Notes: generated by a model from the sequence alone, not told the origin. A DNA stretch of 64,000 nt from Paenibacillus xylanexedens (GCF_007676705.1 NZ_VEBF01000005.1:1-64000), one strand, 5' to 3'; shown: positions 43,129 through 52,765, counted from the first letter of the stretch. A program made the numbers and translations.

Positions 43129-45411
43129 TTACCATATGGATTGCATATCCCATATTTCCATGGACTTAACCAGCGGTTCCCCATCGCCCCAGATCTCAAG
43201 TCCCAGAGCATCCTTACGGCTCGGATACACCCGGGTCGTCAGACTTTTCAATCCGTTGGCATATGCTTCGACCATGGAGCGGTCCAAATAGATGTGCAGC
43301 TTCAGATTCTCCCCCAGCAGCTCCAGTTGACCTCCCTGAACCCCGTTACACCTTTCTCCCGGATGCAGCGTCGTTTTCGTCCGATCAACCAAGAGCTTAG
43401 CTTCATTTAGATCATAAAATAGCAGCGTTTCTTCTTCTCCATCCGGGGTACACCGGACTTTGATTCCGAGTTGGCTGGCACTGCCCGGCTCCAGTTCCAC
43501 TTGAATCTCAAGCATGTCGCCTTGAACTTCCTGAAGCAGTTCATTAGCCTCAGCCAATGATTTGTCCCGGAGCGCTAGCCGTTTGGCACCACGCAAGGAT
43601 TGAAGCTCTTGAATCGGCTCGATTCCCAGCCGTCCGTCATCCCGCAAATACACGCTGAGAGGCAAGCCTCCGTTATGAGCCCAGCCCGATTGATATTCAA
43701 GCTCAGACGTCCGGTCGCCTTGGGCTATTGTAAATATGATCTTTCTGCCGGTCTTCGGGTCCACCATGCCGCTCGGGCCGGTAAAATGGAAATCACCGAC
43801 ATCAATCAGTTCCGGCTCCTCTTGATCTGGAATAAACGAAAGATTTTGTTTATCGAGCTGCCCAATCCAGTAGAATACCTCGACATCCGCTCCTTGTCCC
43901 ACAGGGCTGACCAGTAAAAGATGCTTGTTCACTCCCTGTTTATCGCTGCCAAGTGGAAGAAGCACGGGCAGCTCCCAGATCGGTCCAAGATAAGGGAACT
44001 TCTGAATCTCCGCTTTAAATAATGGCCCTTTGTACGTCCAATTCAGCATATCCTGGGACGAAAATGCCAGCGCTGCTCCACCTTCGCCTTCGATCCCGGA
44101 CCCGACCAAGGCAAACCAACCTTCATCATCCTTCCACACGAATGGATCCCGGAAATCTCCGAATACGCCCATGCCCTTCTTCTGTACAATCAACGGCTCC
44201 GGATGTTTGACCCATTGAACCAGATCCGGATCTCCATCTCTGGAATAGGTGCTTCGGGCAAGCGCCACGCTCTGATTCGGCGAAGCACTGTCATTTCCCG
44301 CCGTAAAGAACAAGACAGGCAGGCCTTCTGCATCATAGGTCGCGCTTCCCGACCAAATCCCGTCCGGTGCGAGTTGATCTTTTTCGGGTGCTAGGGCCAC
44401 GGGAAGATCCCGCCAATGTACCAGGTCCTTGCTTACCCAATGTCCCCAGTGGATTTGATGAAAGAAAGGTCCGAGCGGGTTGTGCTGATAAAATAAATGA
44501 TATTGTCCGTCAAAATAGATCGGCGCGTGGGGTTCATTCATCCAATGGGCCGGCGGGCTGACATGATATTGTGGTCTGTGCCGATCCTGCAGCAGAGGCG
44601 TCCGATCCAGGTTGATCTCATCATACGTTAATTGCGGATGGCTTCCTCCATGGGCGGTGTCCAGCACATGCCGATAGGAAGCGGCCACCTCGTCCGCGCT
44701 CAGAGGCCGATTATAAATCTTGAGCTCATCGATGATACCGCTAAACATGTGCAGGCTGAATACTCCCGCCAGCAGGCTGCCGTGATTATTTTTGCCGATG
44801 AGCAGATCCTCGTCCACAGCCTCGGCCAAGCGGGAACCACGAGGCAAGACGGCCGAAGCGATTTCGCTGCCATTCAAATACAGCTTCATTTCCCCTTGGT
44901 CCCCATCGAACACGGCACTCACGTAAGACCATTCATTCTTAGACAGTTCATGGCCGTCCGACGACCAAACTTCCTTCCAGCTCCCCCCTTCCAGACCGAC
45001 TTGGAAGGACCAGGTGCCGTGACGAAACATGCCAAGCAGATAACCCTGCTTGCGATCCATGTTGTAGCGATTCACAATGGCGGATAACTTGCCTTCATCT
45101 CCCCATTCATAGGAGCGGGGCGCTACCCATACTCCGATACTTAGCGCTGACCGATATTCCGGCTCGCGGTTCGAATCTCCCTCTTTTTTGAATGTATGAG
45201 CAATGCTAGTCGAGTAACCGTCGAACAGGAGGCCGCTTCCCAAAACTCCCTGTCTCCACTGCGGATCGCACGGTTCGGTAAACTCCGTTTGATTAAATAC
45301 GTACTGAATATCATCCCGATCTAGAGAGACGTTCTCCATCGTGCTGGCTCCGGTTCCTTCATCGAAGGCCCAAGACATAATCAAACCCTGATTGTCGGGT
45401 ATTTCGTTCAC
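43129..45411 (-). CDS. Cytoplasmic LamG-GH32 enzyme, Glu in place of the usual nucleophile
   Basis: 760 residues without a signal peptide: LamG domain (about 1-245), GH32 propeller (about 265-600) and C-terminal beta-sandwich. It is a paralogue of the LamG-GH32 part of the secreted enzyme, with long shared motifs such as HLFYQHNP and HQIHWGHWVS. The nucleophile motif reads WMNEPHAP with Glu at 293; FRDPFVW and WELPVLLPLG are also shared. So both copies depart from WMNDPNG and WECPD in the same way. GTG start overlapping the upstream stop by 4 bases (GTGA), AGGAGGG eight bases before. It may process imported oligosaccharides made by the secreted enzyme. Confidence 0.85.
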   Translation of the reverse strand: MNEIPDNQGLIMSWAFDEGTGASTMENVSLDRDDIQYVFNQTEFTEPCDPQWRQGVLGSGLLFDGYSTSIAHTFKKEGDSNREPEYRSALSIGVWVAPRSYEWGDEGKLSAIVNRYNMDRKQGYLLGMFRHGTWSFQVGLEGGSWKEVWSSDGHELSKNEWSYVSAVFDGDQGEMKLYLNGSEIASAVLPRGSRLAEAVDEDLLIGKNNHGSLLAGVFSLHMFSGIIDELKIYNRPLSADEVAASYRHVLDTAHGGSHPQLTYDEINLDRTPLLQDRHRPQYHVSPPAHWMNEPHAPIYFDGQYHLFYQHNPLGPFFHQIHWGHWVSKDLVHWRDLPVALAPEKDQLAPDGIWSGSATYDAEGLPVLFFTAGNDSASPNQSVALARSTYSRDGDPDLVQWVKHPEPLIVQKKGMGVFGDFRDPFVWKDDEGWFALVGSGIEGEGGAALAFSSQDMLNWTYKGPLFKAEIQKFPYLGPIWELPVLLPLGSDKQGVNKHLLLVSPVGQGADVEVFYWIGQLDKQNLSFIPDQEEPELIDVGDFHFTGPSGMVDPKTGRKIIFTIAQGDRTSELEYQSGWAHNGGLPLSVYLRDDGRLGIEPIQELQSLRGAKRLALRDKSLAEANELLQEVQGDMLEIQVELEPGSASQLGIKVRCTPDGEEETLLFYDLNEAKLLVDRTKTTLHPGERCNGVQGGQLELLGENLKLHIYLDRSMVEAYANGLKSLTTRVYPSRKDALGLEIWGDGEPLVKSMEIWDMQSIW

Positions 45412-46961
45412 GATTCATCCCTCCTGGATGTCTTTGTTGTGTTGTTATTAGAAATATGGATGGACTGAAGTGTATGGACATACAGCGAATTCAGTACAAC
45501 TTGCCCTGATTCCGTACTTATTGAAATATGATCCATCGGGGCATCCGGAAAAATTTGATCCGTCAGCACAACCAGGCCTTCATTCGCATACACTTCAACC
45601 GAATTGCGATCCAGCCAGATATGTAGCTTAATTTTCCCGTTTTCCGGAACCAGCCTGACTCCATGCTGACATGCAAACGAAGGATGGAAGTCCGTTATGC
45701 CCGATTTGGATCGGTCAATGAATAGCCATTGGCGCCCAGGGTCATATCCTATGATGGTTTCACTCTGCTCGGACGATTGCATTTGGATACGAACCCCTCC
45801 CGCAGATCTAATATCGATATCCGCTTCGATCTCCAGGAGATCATCCTTTGTCTTTAGCCTAAACGGCACCTCCGGAGTAACCGTGGTATCAGACCAGCTT
45901 ATCGATTCTTTTCGAAGCTGCTCTATTTCCTGGACAGGCATTTGGGTTAACACGATACCCTCATCCCGATTGGTTAAGGACAAGAAACGAGGCAGCGTCA
46001 TGGCACCTCTCCAGTCTCCCGTAGGCGTCTCGTTGGCATATTTCCAGTTGCTCATCCAGCCAATGATCACGCGACGTCCGTCTAGTTCATGCATATCCGA
46101 CCAGGTGACCCCTGCATAGTTGTCCCGACCGTGGTCCAGCCACATGATATGATCGGCAGGGTTGTCGTTGATGAAGGTATTTCCGTCAAACTCTCCAATA
46201 AAATATTGCGTGCGTGATCCTTCCGGACAGGAGGGGTTATCCCCAATGCTAATGACAAGTACCCATTTGGAACGCCCACTGTTATCGACTGACAATTCAA
46301 AGAGATCCGGGCATTCCCAAACGCCATCATGCGAGCCTTCCTCATGACCGAACTCCCCTGTTAGTGACCATTCACGCAAGTTTTTCGATCCATAAAACCG
46401 AACATGATCTCCCGCGACAATCGTCATGACCCACCGCTCACTTTGCGAATGCCAGAACACCTTCGGATCCCGGAAGTCTGCCAGAGCAGGTTCGGCAAGC
46501 ACCGGATTCCCCTTATATTTGTGCCAGGTCCTTCCATTATCACTGCTGTAAGCCAAGCTTTGCCGCTGGCGCGGCTGTTCGGTCTCTGGACATGTATCCG
46601 CATGGGTAAAGATTGCAATCAATCCATGAGCACCTTCGAAAAATCCACTACTGTTGTTAAAGTCAACCACACAGCATCCGGAAAAAATAGCTCCATGTTC
46701 GTCCGGGAATAGAGCGATAGGTTCATGCTGCCAATGAATCAGATCTCGACTTACGGCATGGCCCCAGTGCATTGGCCCCCATGTATTGCTATAGGGATGA
46801 TGTTGATAAAAAAGATGATATTCTCCCTCGTAATAGACTAATCCGTTCGGATCGTTCATCCAATGAGATGGAGGCGAAAAATGAAATCCCGGTCTAGATC
46901 CATCATCCACATGCTGTTTATTTAACTGCATTATCTTATTAATTTCATCTGTTGTCGGCAT
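45408..46961 (-). CDS. GH32 beta-fructofuranosidase / fructan exo-hydrolase
   Basis: 517 residues, cytoplasmic, with all normal GH32 signatures: nucleophile D37 in WMNDPNGLVYYEGEYHLFYQHHP, FRDPKVFWHS for the transition-state Asp and WECPDLFEL for the acid/base Glu, then a C-terminal beta-sandwich. It would split sucrose, kestose-type or levan/inulin oligosaccharides to fructose. No phosphotransferase gene is nearby, so a non-phosphorylated substrate from the ABC importer is likely. It follows the binding-protein gene by 136 bases and is translationally coupled to the next GH32 gene. Confidence 0.93.
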   Translation of the reverse strand: MPTTDEINKIMQLNKQHVDDGSRPGFHFSPPSHWMNDPNGLVYYEGEYHLFYQHHPYSNTWGPMHWGHAVSRDLIHWQHEPIALFPDEHGAIFSGCCVVDFNNSSGFFEGAHGLIAIFTHADTCPETEQPRQRQSLAYSSDNGRTWHKYKGNPVLAEPALADFRDPKVFWHSQSERWVMTIVAGDHVRFYGSKNLREWSLTGEFGHEEGSHDGVWECPDLFELSVDNSGRSKWVLVISIGDNPSCPEGSRTQYFIGEFDGNTFINDNPADHIMWLDHGRDNYAGVTWSDMHELDGRRVIIGWMSNWKYANETPTGDWRGAMTLPRFLSLTNRDEGIVLTQMPVQEIEQLRKESISWSDTTVTPEVPFRLKTKDDLLEIEADIDIRSAGGVRIQMQSSEQSETIIGYDPGRQWLFIDRSKSGITDFHPSFACQHGVRLVPENGKIKLHIWLDRNSVEVYANEGLVVLTDQIFPDAPMDHISISTESGQVVLNSLYVHTLQSIHISNNNTTKTSRRDES

Positions 46962-47097
46962 AGACTGAAGAGCCCCTTTCCGTATTGTTAATAACGCACC
47001 GCCAGCATTGGCAAAGTCAGCAACTTATAAGTCTATCAATACTCCCTCGTCGGCTATTACATCAAGCACAGATTCTCCCCACCCAACGTTTGATTAT

Positions 47098-48714
47098 TTA
47101 TTTGTTTAAATTTGCGTTATAACGATCCAGCCCATTTTGATAGATCTCCATCAATTCGTTCAATCCCATCTTCTCCAGGTTCTTCAAATAGCTGTCCCAC
47201 TGTTCATTCACGTCGCCATCAACAATGAATTTTCCTCGTTGGGTATTTACATATTTAATCAATTCGGGCTCAATTCTATTGATTTTGTCCAGTTCCTCCG
47301 GCTCAAAGAAGATACTCGGATAGTTTTCCTCTTCCATATAGGGATCGTAATATTTCTCCAAATCTTTAACTCGCTGTTGGGCTCTAGGCTCCAAATCAAC
47401 TACTTTCCCCAAGTCTTCGATGGTAATAACGCCAGGTCCGCCTGCCCCTGGAGCCACCTTTTGACGGAATTCGCCTGCGGAAGTTCCTTCAGGAAGCGGC
47501 AGGTTTACCAACTTCCCATTCTCGTCCTTCTTAAATACGATATCCAGCGGACCCCAGTGGATTTGAGCAGCCATGTACGGTTCATACTGCTGATCGATCC
47601 AACGCATTGTGATTTCCGGATTCTGGTTCTCTTTTGTAATCACGAAAGCGCCGCGTCCTGGACCGCCACCATTACCGCGACCGATCAATTGATCCCCGTT
47701 CGGTCCTTTGAGCGGAGACAGTAAAGCATAAACCTTGCTTCGCTCCGATCCGACAACCTCATCGGCTTCCCACCAGATGTAGGAGCCAAGCGTTTCGATT
47801 GTCGTTTTCCCTTTGGCCAGATACTGAGCGGCATCCTGGGTGAACGATTCAGGGTCAATCAGGCCCTGCTTATACCATTTTTCATGAAAATAGTTCAATG
47901 CTTCCTTATATTCAGGTTGCGTAGCGGTAAAGATCACTTTTCCGTCGCGCACGACCCGATGTTCCATATTATCCGGAAGTCCGAAAGCTCCGAATATGCC
48001 AGCAATATCCATACACCACTGCATGTGCATAAAGCTTAACGGAATTTCATCGGCTTTGCCGTTACCATTTGGATCCTGTGTCTTAAAGGCAACCAATGCT
48101 TCCGTGTATTCATCCAATGTTTGCGGCATTTTCATGCCCAGTTTGTCGAGCCATTTTTTATTGATGACGTGAAAGAAGGGGTTCGTTCCAAGATTGTTCT
48201 CTTCCCAAGAAGGCAGTCCGTAAATATGCCCATCCGGTGCCGTGATCGAGGATTTGATGTCAGGTCTGCGTTCTAAAAGCGCTTTCAGATTAGGCGCATA
48301 TTGATCGATTAAATCCTCCAGCGGAAGGATCGTTCCGTCTGTGCCGTAATTAACCAGCTCGTAATCCGAGAATCCGGCTCCATAAAAAGCGTCAGGTAAA
48401 TCTCCGCTGGCCAGCAGCAAATTTTTCTTCTCGGTAAAGTCGGTATCCGGGATGTTCTCCCACTCGATCTTAACGTTGGTTTGCTCTTCCAGCTGCTTGA
48501 AAATTTCCATTTGCGAGTACTCCGGTGCCAAAGCAGCTTTCGGGGACACCATCCTTAACGATACTGGTTCATTCACAATTGGAAGACCCGTTTTGTTAAA
48601 ACTCGCAGCCTGATCGGAATTTTCCGACTGGTTCTTGGAGTCTCCTGAACATCCACTCAGCGCAAAAGCTCCGGCCATCATAAGAATTCCCGCTCTTTTG
48701 AATACAGATTTCAT
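47098..48714 (-). CDS. Sugar ABC transporter substrate-binding lipoprotein, probable fructo-oligosaccharide binding
   Basis: 538-residue family-1 binding protein with a lipobox ALSGCSGD (acceptor Cys near 22) and the LplA-type body (GLPSWEENNLGTNPFFHVINK, DPNGNGKADEIPLSFMH). It belongs to the CUT1 importer formed with the two permeases upstream; again no ATPase gene is present. The ligand, an oligofructan or a cyclic fructan product, is inferred from the enzymes that follow. AAGGGAGG precedes the ATG. Confidence 0.9.
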   Translation of the reverse strand: MKSVFKRAGILMMAGAFALSGCSGDSKNQSENSDQAASFNKTGLPIVNEPVSLRMVSPKAALAPEYSQMEIFKQLEEQTNVKIEWENIPDTDFTEKKNLLLASGDLPDAFYGAGFSDYELVNYGTDGTILPLEDLIDQYAPNLKALLERRPDIKSSITAPDGHIYGLPSWEENNLGTNPFFHVINKKWLDKLGMKMPQTLDEYTEALVAFKTQDPNGNGKADEIPLSFMHMQWCMDIAGIFGAFGLPDNMEHRVVRDGKVIFTATQPEYKEALNYFHEKWYKQGLIDPESFTQDAAQYLAKGKTTIETLGSYIWWEADEVVGSERSKVYALLSPLKGPNGDQLIGRGNGGGPGRGAFVITKENQNPEITMRWIDQQYEPYMAAQIHWGPLDIVFKKDENGKLVNLPLPEGTSAGEFRQKVAPGAGGPGVITIEDLGKVVDLEPRAQQRVKDLEKYYDPYMEEENYPSIFFEPEELDKINRIEPELIKYVNTQRGKFIVDGDVNEQWDSYLKNLEKMGLNELMEIYQNGLDRYNANLNK

Positions 48715-48828
48715 CGTACATAACCTCCCTTTAGATCATTGCACAAGCTAGATACCTTTCTTTGACCTACCTCTGTATTGATGTATCGAAACTGCTGCAC
48801 ATCCCCCCTTTCAAGTACCATGACAATA

Positions 48829-49725
48829 TCATCCCTTGATCGAGCCGATCATTACGCCTTTGACAAAGTATTTCTGCAGAAAAGGATACAAAATCAGCAG
48901 CGGCAGACTGGATACCATGATGACACCGTATTTGATCAGTTCCGTTACGCGCATCTTCGCCGCATAGGATTCCACATCTACCATCATGCCGGAGTTTACC
49001 TGATTCTGGACGAGAATATTGCGAAGCACCAGTTGTAGCGGATATTTATTTTCGTCGTTTAAATAGATCAAAGCGTCAAAGAAACCATTCCAGAACCCGA
49101 CGACATGATACAGCACCATGACGGCTAATATTGACTTGGATAAAGGCAATACAATACTCCAAAAGAATCTGGTATTTGAACAACCGTCGATTGAAGCGGC
49201 TTCCCACATTTCATCGGGGATGGAGGACTGAAAAAAAGTCCTTACAATAATGACATTCATGATGCCGCCAGCACCGGGGATCACAAGTGCCCAAATCGTA
49301 TTTAGCATATGAAGATCCTTGATTAACAAATACGTAGGGATCAACCCGCCGCTAAAAAACATGGTGATTAGTAAAAACCACATGATGGCGGATCTTCCAA
49401 CCAGATTCTTACGAGCTAACGGATAAGCTGCAAATACGGTAACACCTACTCCGATCAAGGTTCCTAAACCCGCGTACAACAAAGAGTTGGCATATCCGAT
49501 CCATATGGAAGAGTCACTGAATATTCGTTCATAGCCATCGAGCGTGAAGCCCTTTGGAAATAGCCATACTTCCCCCGAATAAATCAGATTGGGATCACTG
49601 AATGAAGCAATCAGTACAAAATACAGCGGAAATAAAACAATCAGCATAACTACGGTCAAAGAAAAATAGTTGATAGCGTCAAACCATGCGTCCCCTCTGG
49701 TTTTTCTCTTCAAAAATTGGTTCAA
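48829..49725 (-). CDS. Sugar ABC transporter permease (YtcP/LplC-like), fructan operon
   Basis: 298 residues with six membrane segments, EAA loop WEAASIDGCSNTRFFWSIVLPL and C-terminal FLQKYFVKGVMIGSIKG. Second permease of the fructan importer. The start is a TTG at 49725, with GGAGGG eight bases before it and no alternative nearby. It follows the first permease gene by 12 bases. Confidence 0.92.
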   Translation of the reverse strand: MNQFLKRKTRGDAWFDAINYFSLTVVMLIVLFPLYFVLIASFSDPNLIYSGEVWLFPKGFTLDGYERIFSDSSIWIGYANSLLYAGLGTLIGVGVTVFAAYPLARKNLVGRSAIMWFLLITMFFSGGLIPTYLLIKDLHMLNTIWALVIPGAGGIMNVIIVRTFFQSSIPDEMWEAASIDGCSNTRFFWSIVLPLSKSILAVMVLYHVVGFWNGFFDALIYLNDENKYPLQLVLRNILVQNQVNSGMMVDVESYAAKMRVTELIKYGVIMVSSLPLLILYPFLQKYFVKGVMIGSIKG

Positions 49726-49737
49726 AGTGAATCCCTC

Positions 49738-50688
49738 CTACCACAAACTGGTTTCCGTTAATTTTTTGGCGATCCGATTGACGATGACAATCAGGATGAT
49801 ATTGATGACAGAGTTAAACAGTCCGACCGCGGTAGAAAAGCTGTACTGCGCCTTCTGAATCCCCAATTCATATACATAGGTTGGAATAATATTCGAGGTG
49901 GCATAGTTCAGATCGCTTTGCATAAGAAATGCTTTCTCGAAACCAATGCTCATGACGTTCCCGAGTGCGAGAATTAGCAGGATAACGATGGTCGGCAAGA
50001 TGGACGGAATGTCAACGTACCATACACGCTTCCATTTACTTGCTCCATCCACAATCGCGGCTTCATGCAGTTCGGGATTAACCCCGGCAAGGGCAGCCAG
50101 GTAAATAATCGTGGCAAAACCAGTCTCTTGCCATATCCCTGACAAAATGTACAAAGGACGAAACCATCCCTCGTCAGCCATGAATAGAATGGGTTCTCCA
50201 CCGAACCAGGTAATAATGTGGTTCACGATCCCGCTGTTTGGCGATAAAAAAACATGGAGCATACCGACGAGGACAACAGTAGAAATAAAGTGCGGTGCAT
50301 AAATGACCGTCTGGATAAATTTCTTGTATCGCTTGCCCAACATCTGATTCAGCATGATTGCGATAATAATTGGGGCAGGGAAGCTGAACACAAGCGATAG
50401 AAAACTAAGTGTTACCGTGTTTTCTATGATCGCCCAAAAGTTATAAGAATTGAAAAAATCAACAAAATGCCGGAACCCCACCCATTCACTGCCCCAAATT
50501 CCCTGGCTCGGTGAAAAATCCTTAAATGCAATTTGTACTCCGTACATCGGATAGTACTTGAACAGGAGGTAAACCAGAATGATCGGTAGAAGGAACAGAT
50601 ACAGTTCATAGTCGCGTTTGACTCGACTCCAAGTTTTGCGATTTTCTTTGATCAGGGGTGGATCTCCCCCGAAATCTCTTGAATTCAT
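49738..50688 (-). CDS. Sugar ABC transporter permease (LplB-like), fructan operon
   Basis: 316 residues, six membrane segments, EAA loop HEAAIVDGASKWKRVWYVDIPS, N terminus rich in charged residues before LYLFLLPIILVYLLFKYYPMYG. First gene after the operators. I place the start at the ATG at 50688, which has AAAGGGAG seven bases upstream. The longer frame to 50760 would run through the LacI operators and has no ribosome site. Confidence 0.9.
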   Translation of the reverse strand: MNSRDFGGDPPLIKENRKTWSRVKRDYELYLFLLPIILVYLLFKYYPMYGVQIAFKDFSPSQGIWGSEWVGFRHFVDFFNSYNFWAIIENTVTLSFLSLVFSFPAPIIIAIMLNQMLGKRYKKFIQTVIYAPHFISTVVLVGMLHVFLSPNSGIVNHIITWFGGEPILFMADEGWFRPLYILSGIWQETGFATIIYLAALAGVNPELHEAAIVDGASKWKRVWYVDIPSILPTIVILLILALGNVMSIGFEKAFLMQSDLNYATSNIIPTYVYELGIQKAQYSFSTAVGLFNSVINIILIVIVNRIAKKLTETSLW

Positions 50689-50727
50689 CCTCATACTCCC
50701 TTTCTTCATAGAATGTATTTTGTTTTT

Positions 50728-50757
50728 GAAACGTTTCCAAAAAAAATGAAACGTTTC
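50728..50757. promoter_or_regulatory. Tandem LacI-family operators before the fructan importer genes
   Basis: Two perfect palindromes GAAACGTTTC (50728-50737 and 50748-50757), each in the context TTGGAAACGTTTC on the minus strand, exactly 20 bases apart and so on one helix face. A TATACT box lies just upstream on the minus strand (50765-50770). The identical sequence overlaps the -35 of the lacI gene. A weak hairpin with T-run at 50771-50800 may end the lacI transcript. The remaining gap to lacI shows no gene. Confidence 0.82.
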
Positions 50758-50868
50758 CAATTTAGTATAAGAAAAACGTCATCCGGTAATTCCACCGGTG
50801 AAACAGCCGTAACAGCTGATGTTTTTCTAGTAATAATTAAAAGGTATATTATTTTTTTCGAGGAATAA

Positions 50869-51837
50869 TCAAGTCGTTTCGCCTTGTCTAAATATGACCG
50901 GAAGACGATAAACTTCACTGTCCAATGTTTCGCCATCGATCTTTTTGTAGAGCAGTCTGATCGTCGTACGAGCCATCTCCTCTACAGGTTGTCTGATCGT
51001 TGACAATATCGGATGGAAATAAGTATGATCCTGAATGCCGTCATATCCGATGACTTTTACATCCTCCGGAACGCGAATGCCCTGCCTGCCTGCCCTTTCA
51101 ATATATTTGGCGGCGAACATATCGGTAATGGCAAAAATGCCGTCCACATCCCGATGATCTTTTAGAAACTCGCCAAAATAGGCATCATCATCTACAACCG
51201 GGTCTGGCTTTTCGTATATAACATAGTCGACTCCCATTGCTTTGGCTTCATGAATAAAACCTTCTCTCCGATTCATAGTTTCGCTGAAAACGGATGTGAC
51301 ACTTCCCAGAAAAGCCGGTTTTTGGGCTCCCGCTTTGACAAGTTCCCTTAACGCCAGACGTCCACCTTCATAATTGTCCGAAGTAACGCATGTGATTTTC
51401 TTGTTGAAGTGCCTGTCGATACTGACAATCGGAATGTCATTGCTTACGAAATTTTCGATATCGTTGTACGTAATGCCGACAATACCTGCCACTTTATTTT
51501 GCTGAAGCATATCCAGATAATACATTTCCTTTTCAGGTTTGCCGCCGCTGTTGCACAGCATAAGCTTAAAACCTTCCCTGTCCAACTCATCTTCGATGTA
51601 ATAAGCCAGTTCAGAAAAAAAGGGATGCCAGATACTTGGGAGCAATAGGGCTACCATCTTGGACTTCCGCATTTTGAAATTTCGTGCAATCTCATTAGGG
51701 ATATAATTCAACTCTTGTATAGCCTTCTCAACTTTTCTGCGTGTTGAGGGTTTAACAGAGCCTGAATTGTTAATGACTCGGGACACAGTCCCCACAGCTA
51801 CACCAGCTAAGGTGGCTACATCTTTAATACTTGACAT
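50869..51837 (-). CDS. LacI-family repressor of the fructan operon
   Basis: 322 residues: helix-turn-helix (SIKDVATLAGVAVGTVSRVIN), hinge helix (LNYIPNEIARNFK) and a periplasmic-binding-like sugar domain ending in FRQGETT. It lies directly before the permease genes, and three copies of the palindrome GAAACGTTTC, two before the operon and one in its own promoter, are its likely targets. The inducer would be an internal fructan breakdown product. ATG after GGGGGG. Confidence 0.93.
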   Translation of the reverse strand: MSSIKDVATLAGVAVGTVSRVINNSGSVKPSTRRKVEKAIQELNYIPNEIARNFKMRKSKMVALLLPSIWHPFFSELAYYIEDELDREGFKLMLCNSGGKPEKEMYYLDMLQQNKVAGIVGITYNDIENFVSNDIPIVSIDRHFNKKITCVTSDNYEGGRLALRELVKAGAQKPAFLGSVTSVFSETMNRREGFIHEAKAMGVDYVIYEKPDPVVDDDAYFGEFLKDHRDVDGIFAITDMFAAKYIERAGRQGIRVPEDVKVIGYDGIQDHTYFHPILSTIRQPVEEMARTTIRLLYKKIDGETLDSEVYRLPVIFRQGETT

Positions 51838-51870
51838 TTAACCCCCCACTTAATCTCTTTTATGAAAATC

Positions 51871-51899
51871 ATCATATCATCGAATTGGAAACGTTTCAA
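51871..51899 (-). promoter_or_regulatory. lacI promoter with overlapping operator
   Basis: TTGAAA (51894-51899) and TATGAT (51871-51876) are separated by exactly 17 bases on the minus strand, a good sigma-A promoter. The operator GAAACGTTTC (51888-51897) overlaps the -35, which implies autorepression. Confidence 0.8.
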
Positions 51900-52576
51900 T
51901 ATAAATTTTGAACCGCTTTCTTCTGTTTAGGTTACCTACTGAATGGGGATTGGTTACGGTTACATTTAGGTAATTATCTAATTGGCTATAGATGCAAGTT
52001 CTTGTCAGTTCAAGTTCTAAGCTATGGACAAGAAGCTGCATCGTTTAAACAAAAACCAGCTAATGATTGTCAAGCATTTCAGGTTGGATGAGTTTTCTTT
52101 TCATGTTTGCCTCCGTTTAGCTATTTTTATCATGTCCTTGGCAAGTATAAGACGGAGTTGGTACTATGTAAACGTTATACAACAATGTTGGAGCAACGTT
52201 TCATTACAAGGGTAGCATCCTTCTCTTTATGAAAATTTTTTACGAACGGAAATACAAAATCGCAGTACCCTGCCGATATAATTTCTTTCAAACAACTGTT
52301 GCAGGTCGCGTGATAAGGAGTTTGTGTAACAACAACCTAAAAATGACTCGTGCTTCACTACCATTGTGTGTTTTTTAAACTAAACGTGCGTTTCTTACCA
52401 TTACCTCCTTGCAGGCTTGTTTATACCCAGACGAGGTCTCTACTCGATCATGAGCTAATCTGGCTTAATGCTCAGGGCGTTCAATCAAATGCCATTTTTT
52501 CGGCAATCGGTACAAGTTCTTGTCCCGCGACACTTCTCCATCATGAGAACTCCCACCTGTAACACAGTTTTCATTC
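51900..52576. other. Non-coding stretch with repeat fragments
   Basis: No gene is supported in either direction. Two partial matches to the CAAGTTCTTGTCC repeat motif occur (about 52000-52035 and 52500-52540: CGGTACAAGTTCTTGTCCCG). At about 52375-52420 the minus strand reads GGAGGTAATGGTAAG followed by a stop after eight codons, which may be the truncated start of a lost gene or insertion element. Confidence 0.4.
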
Positions 52577-52650
52577 AAGTTAGTTAAACAAAAAACAGCC
52601 GATCACGTTGATCGGCTGCCTCCTTGTTTTTGAACTATTGTCTCACATTA
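52577..52650. repeat. Dispersed repeat R3 with perfect terminator hairpin
   Basis: Third copy of the R family: GTTAGTTAAAC, then CAGCCGATCA-CGT-TGATCGGCTG (52596-52618, a perfect 10-bp stem) and CACATTAGT. On the minus strand the stem is followed by TTTTTTG and serves as terminator for the stalk-domain gene ending at 52766. Confidence 0.75.
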
Positions 52651-52765
52651 GTATATTTACATTTATTGCAAATATATCTTGATAATCATTTCCTTCAAGA
52701 GTTTCGGTAATCGTCTTGCCCATAGCAACCAAGCCCTCTTTAAGTCGAATTTTAATCATCCAATA

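Noticed and set aside
50728..50757. cre sites
   Set aside because: GAAACGTTTC lacks the cre ends in the TTGGAAACGTTTC context and is repeated identically at the lacI promoter, so a LacI-protein operator is the better reading.
49738..50760. Longer start for the first fructan permease
   Set aside because: The added codons cover the operators and have no ribosome site; the ATG at 50688 has one.
52350..52562. Possible small gene in the lacI upstream region
   Set aside because: No ribosome site, low-quality composition, and it spans a repeat motif.
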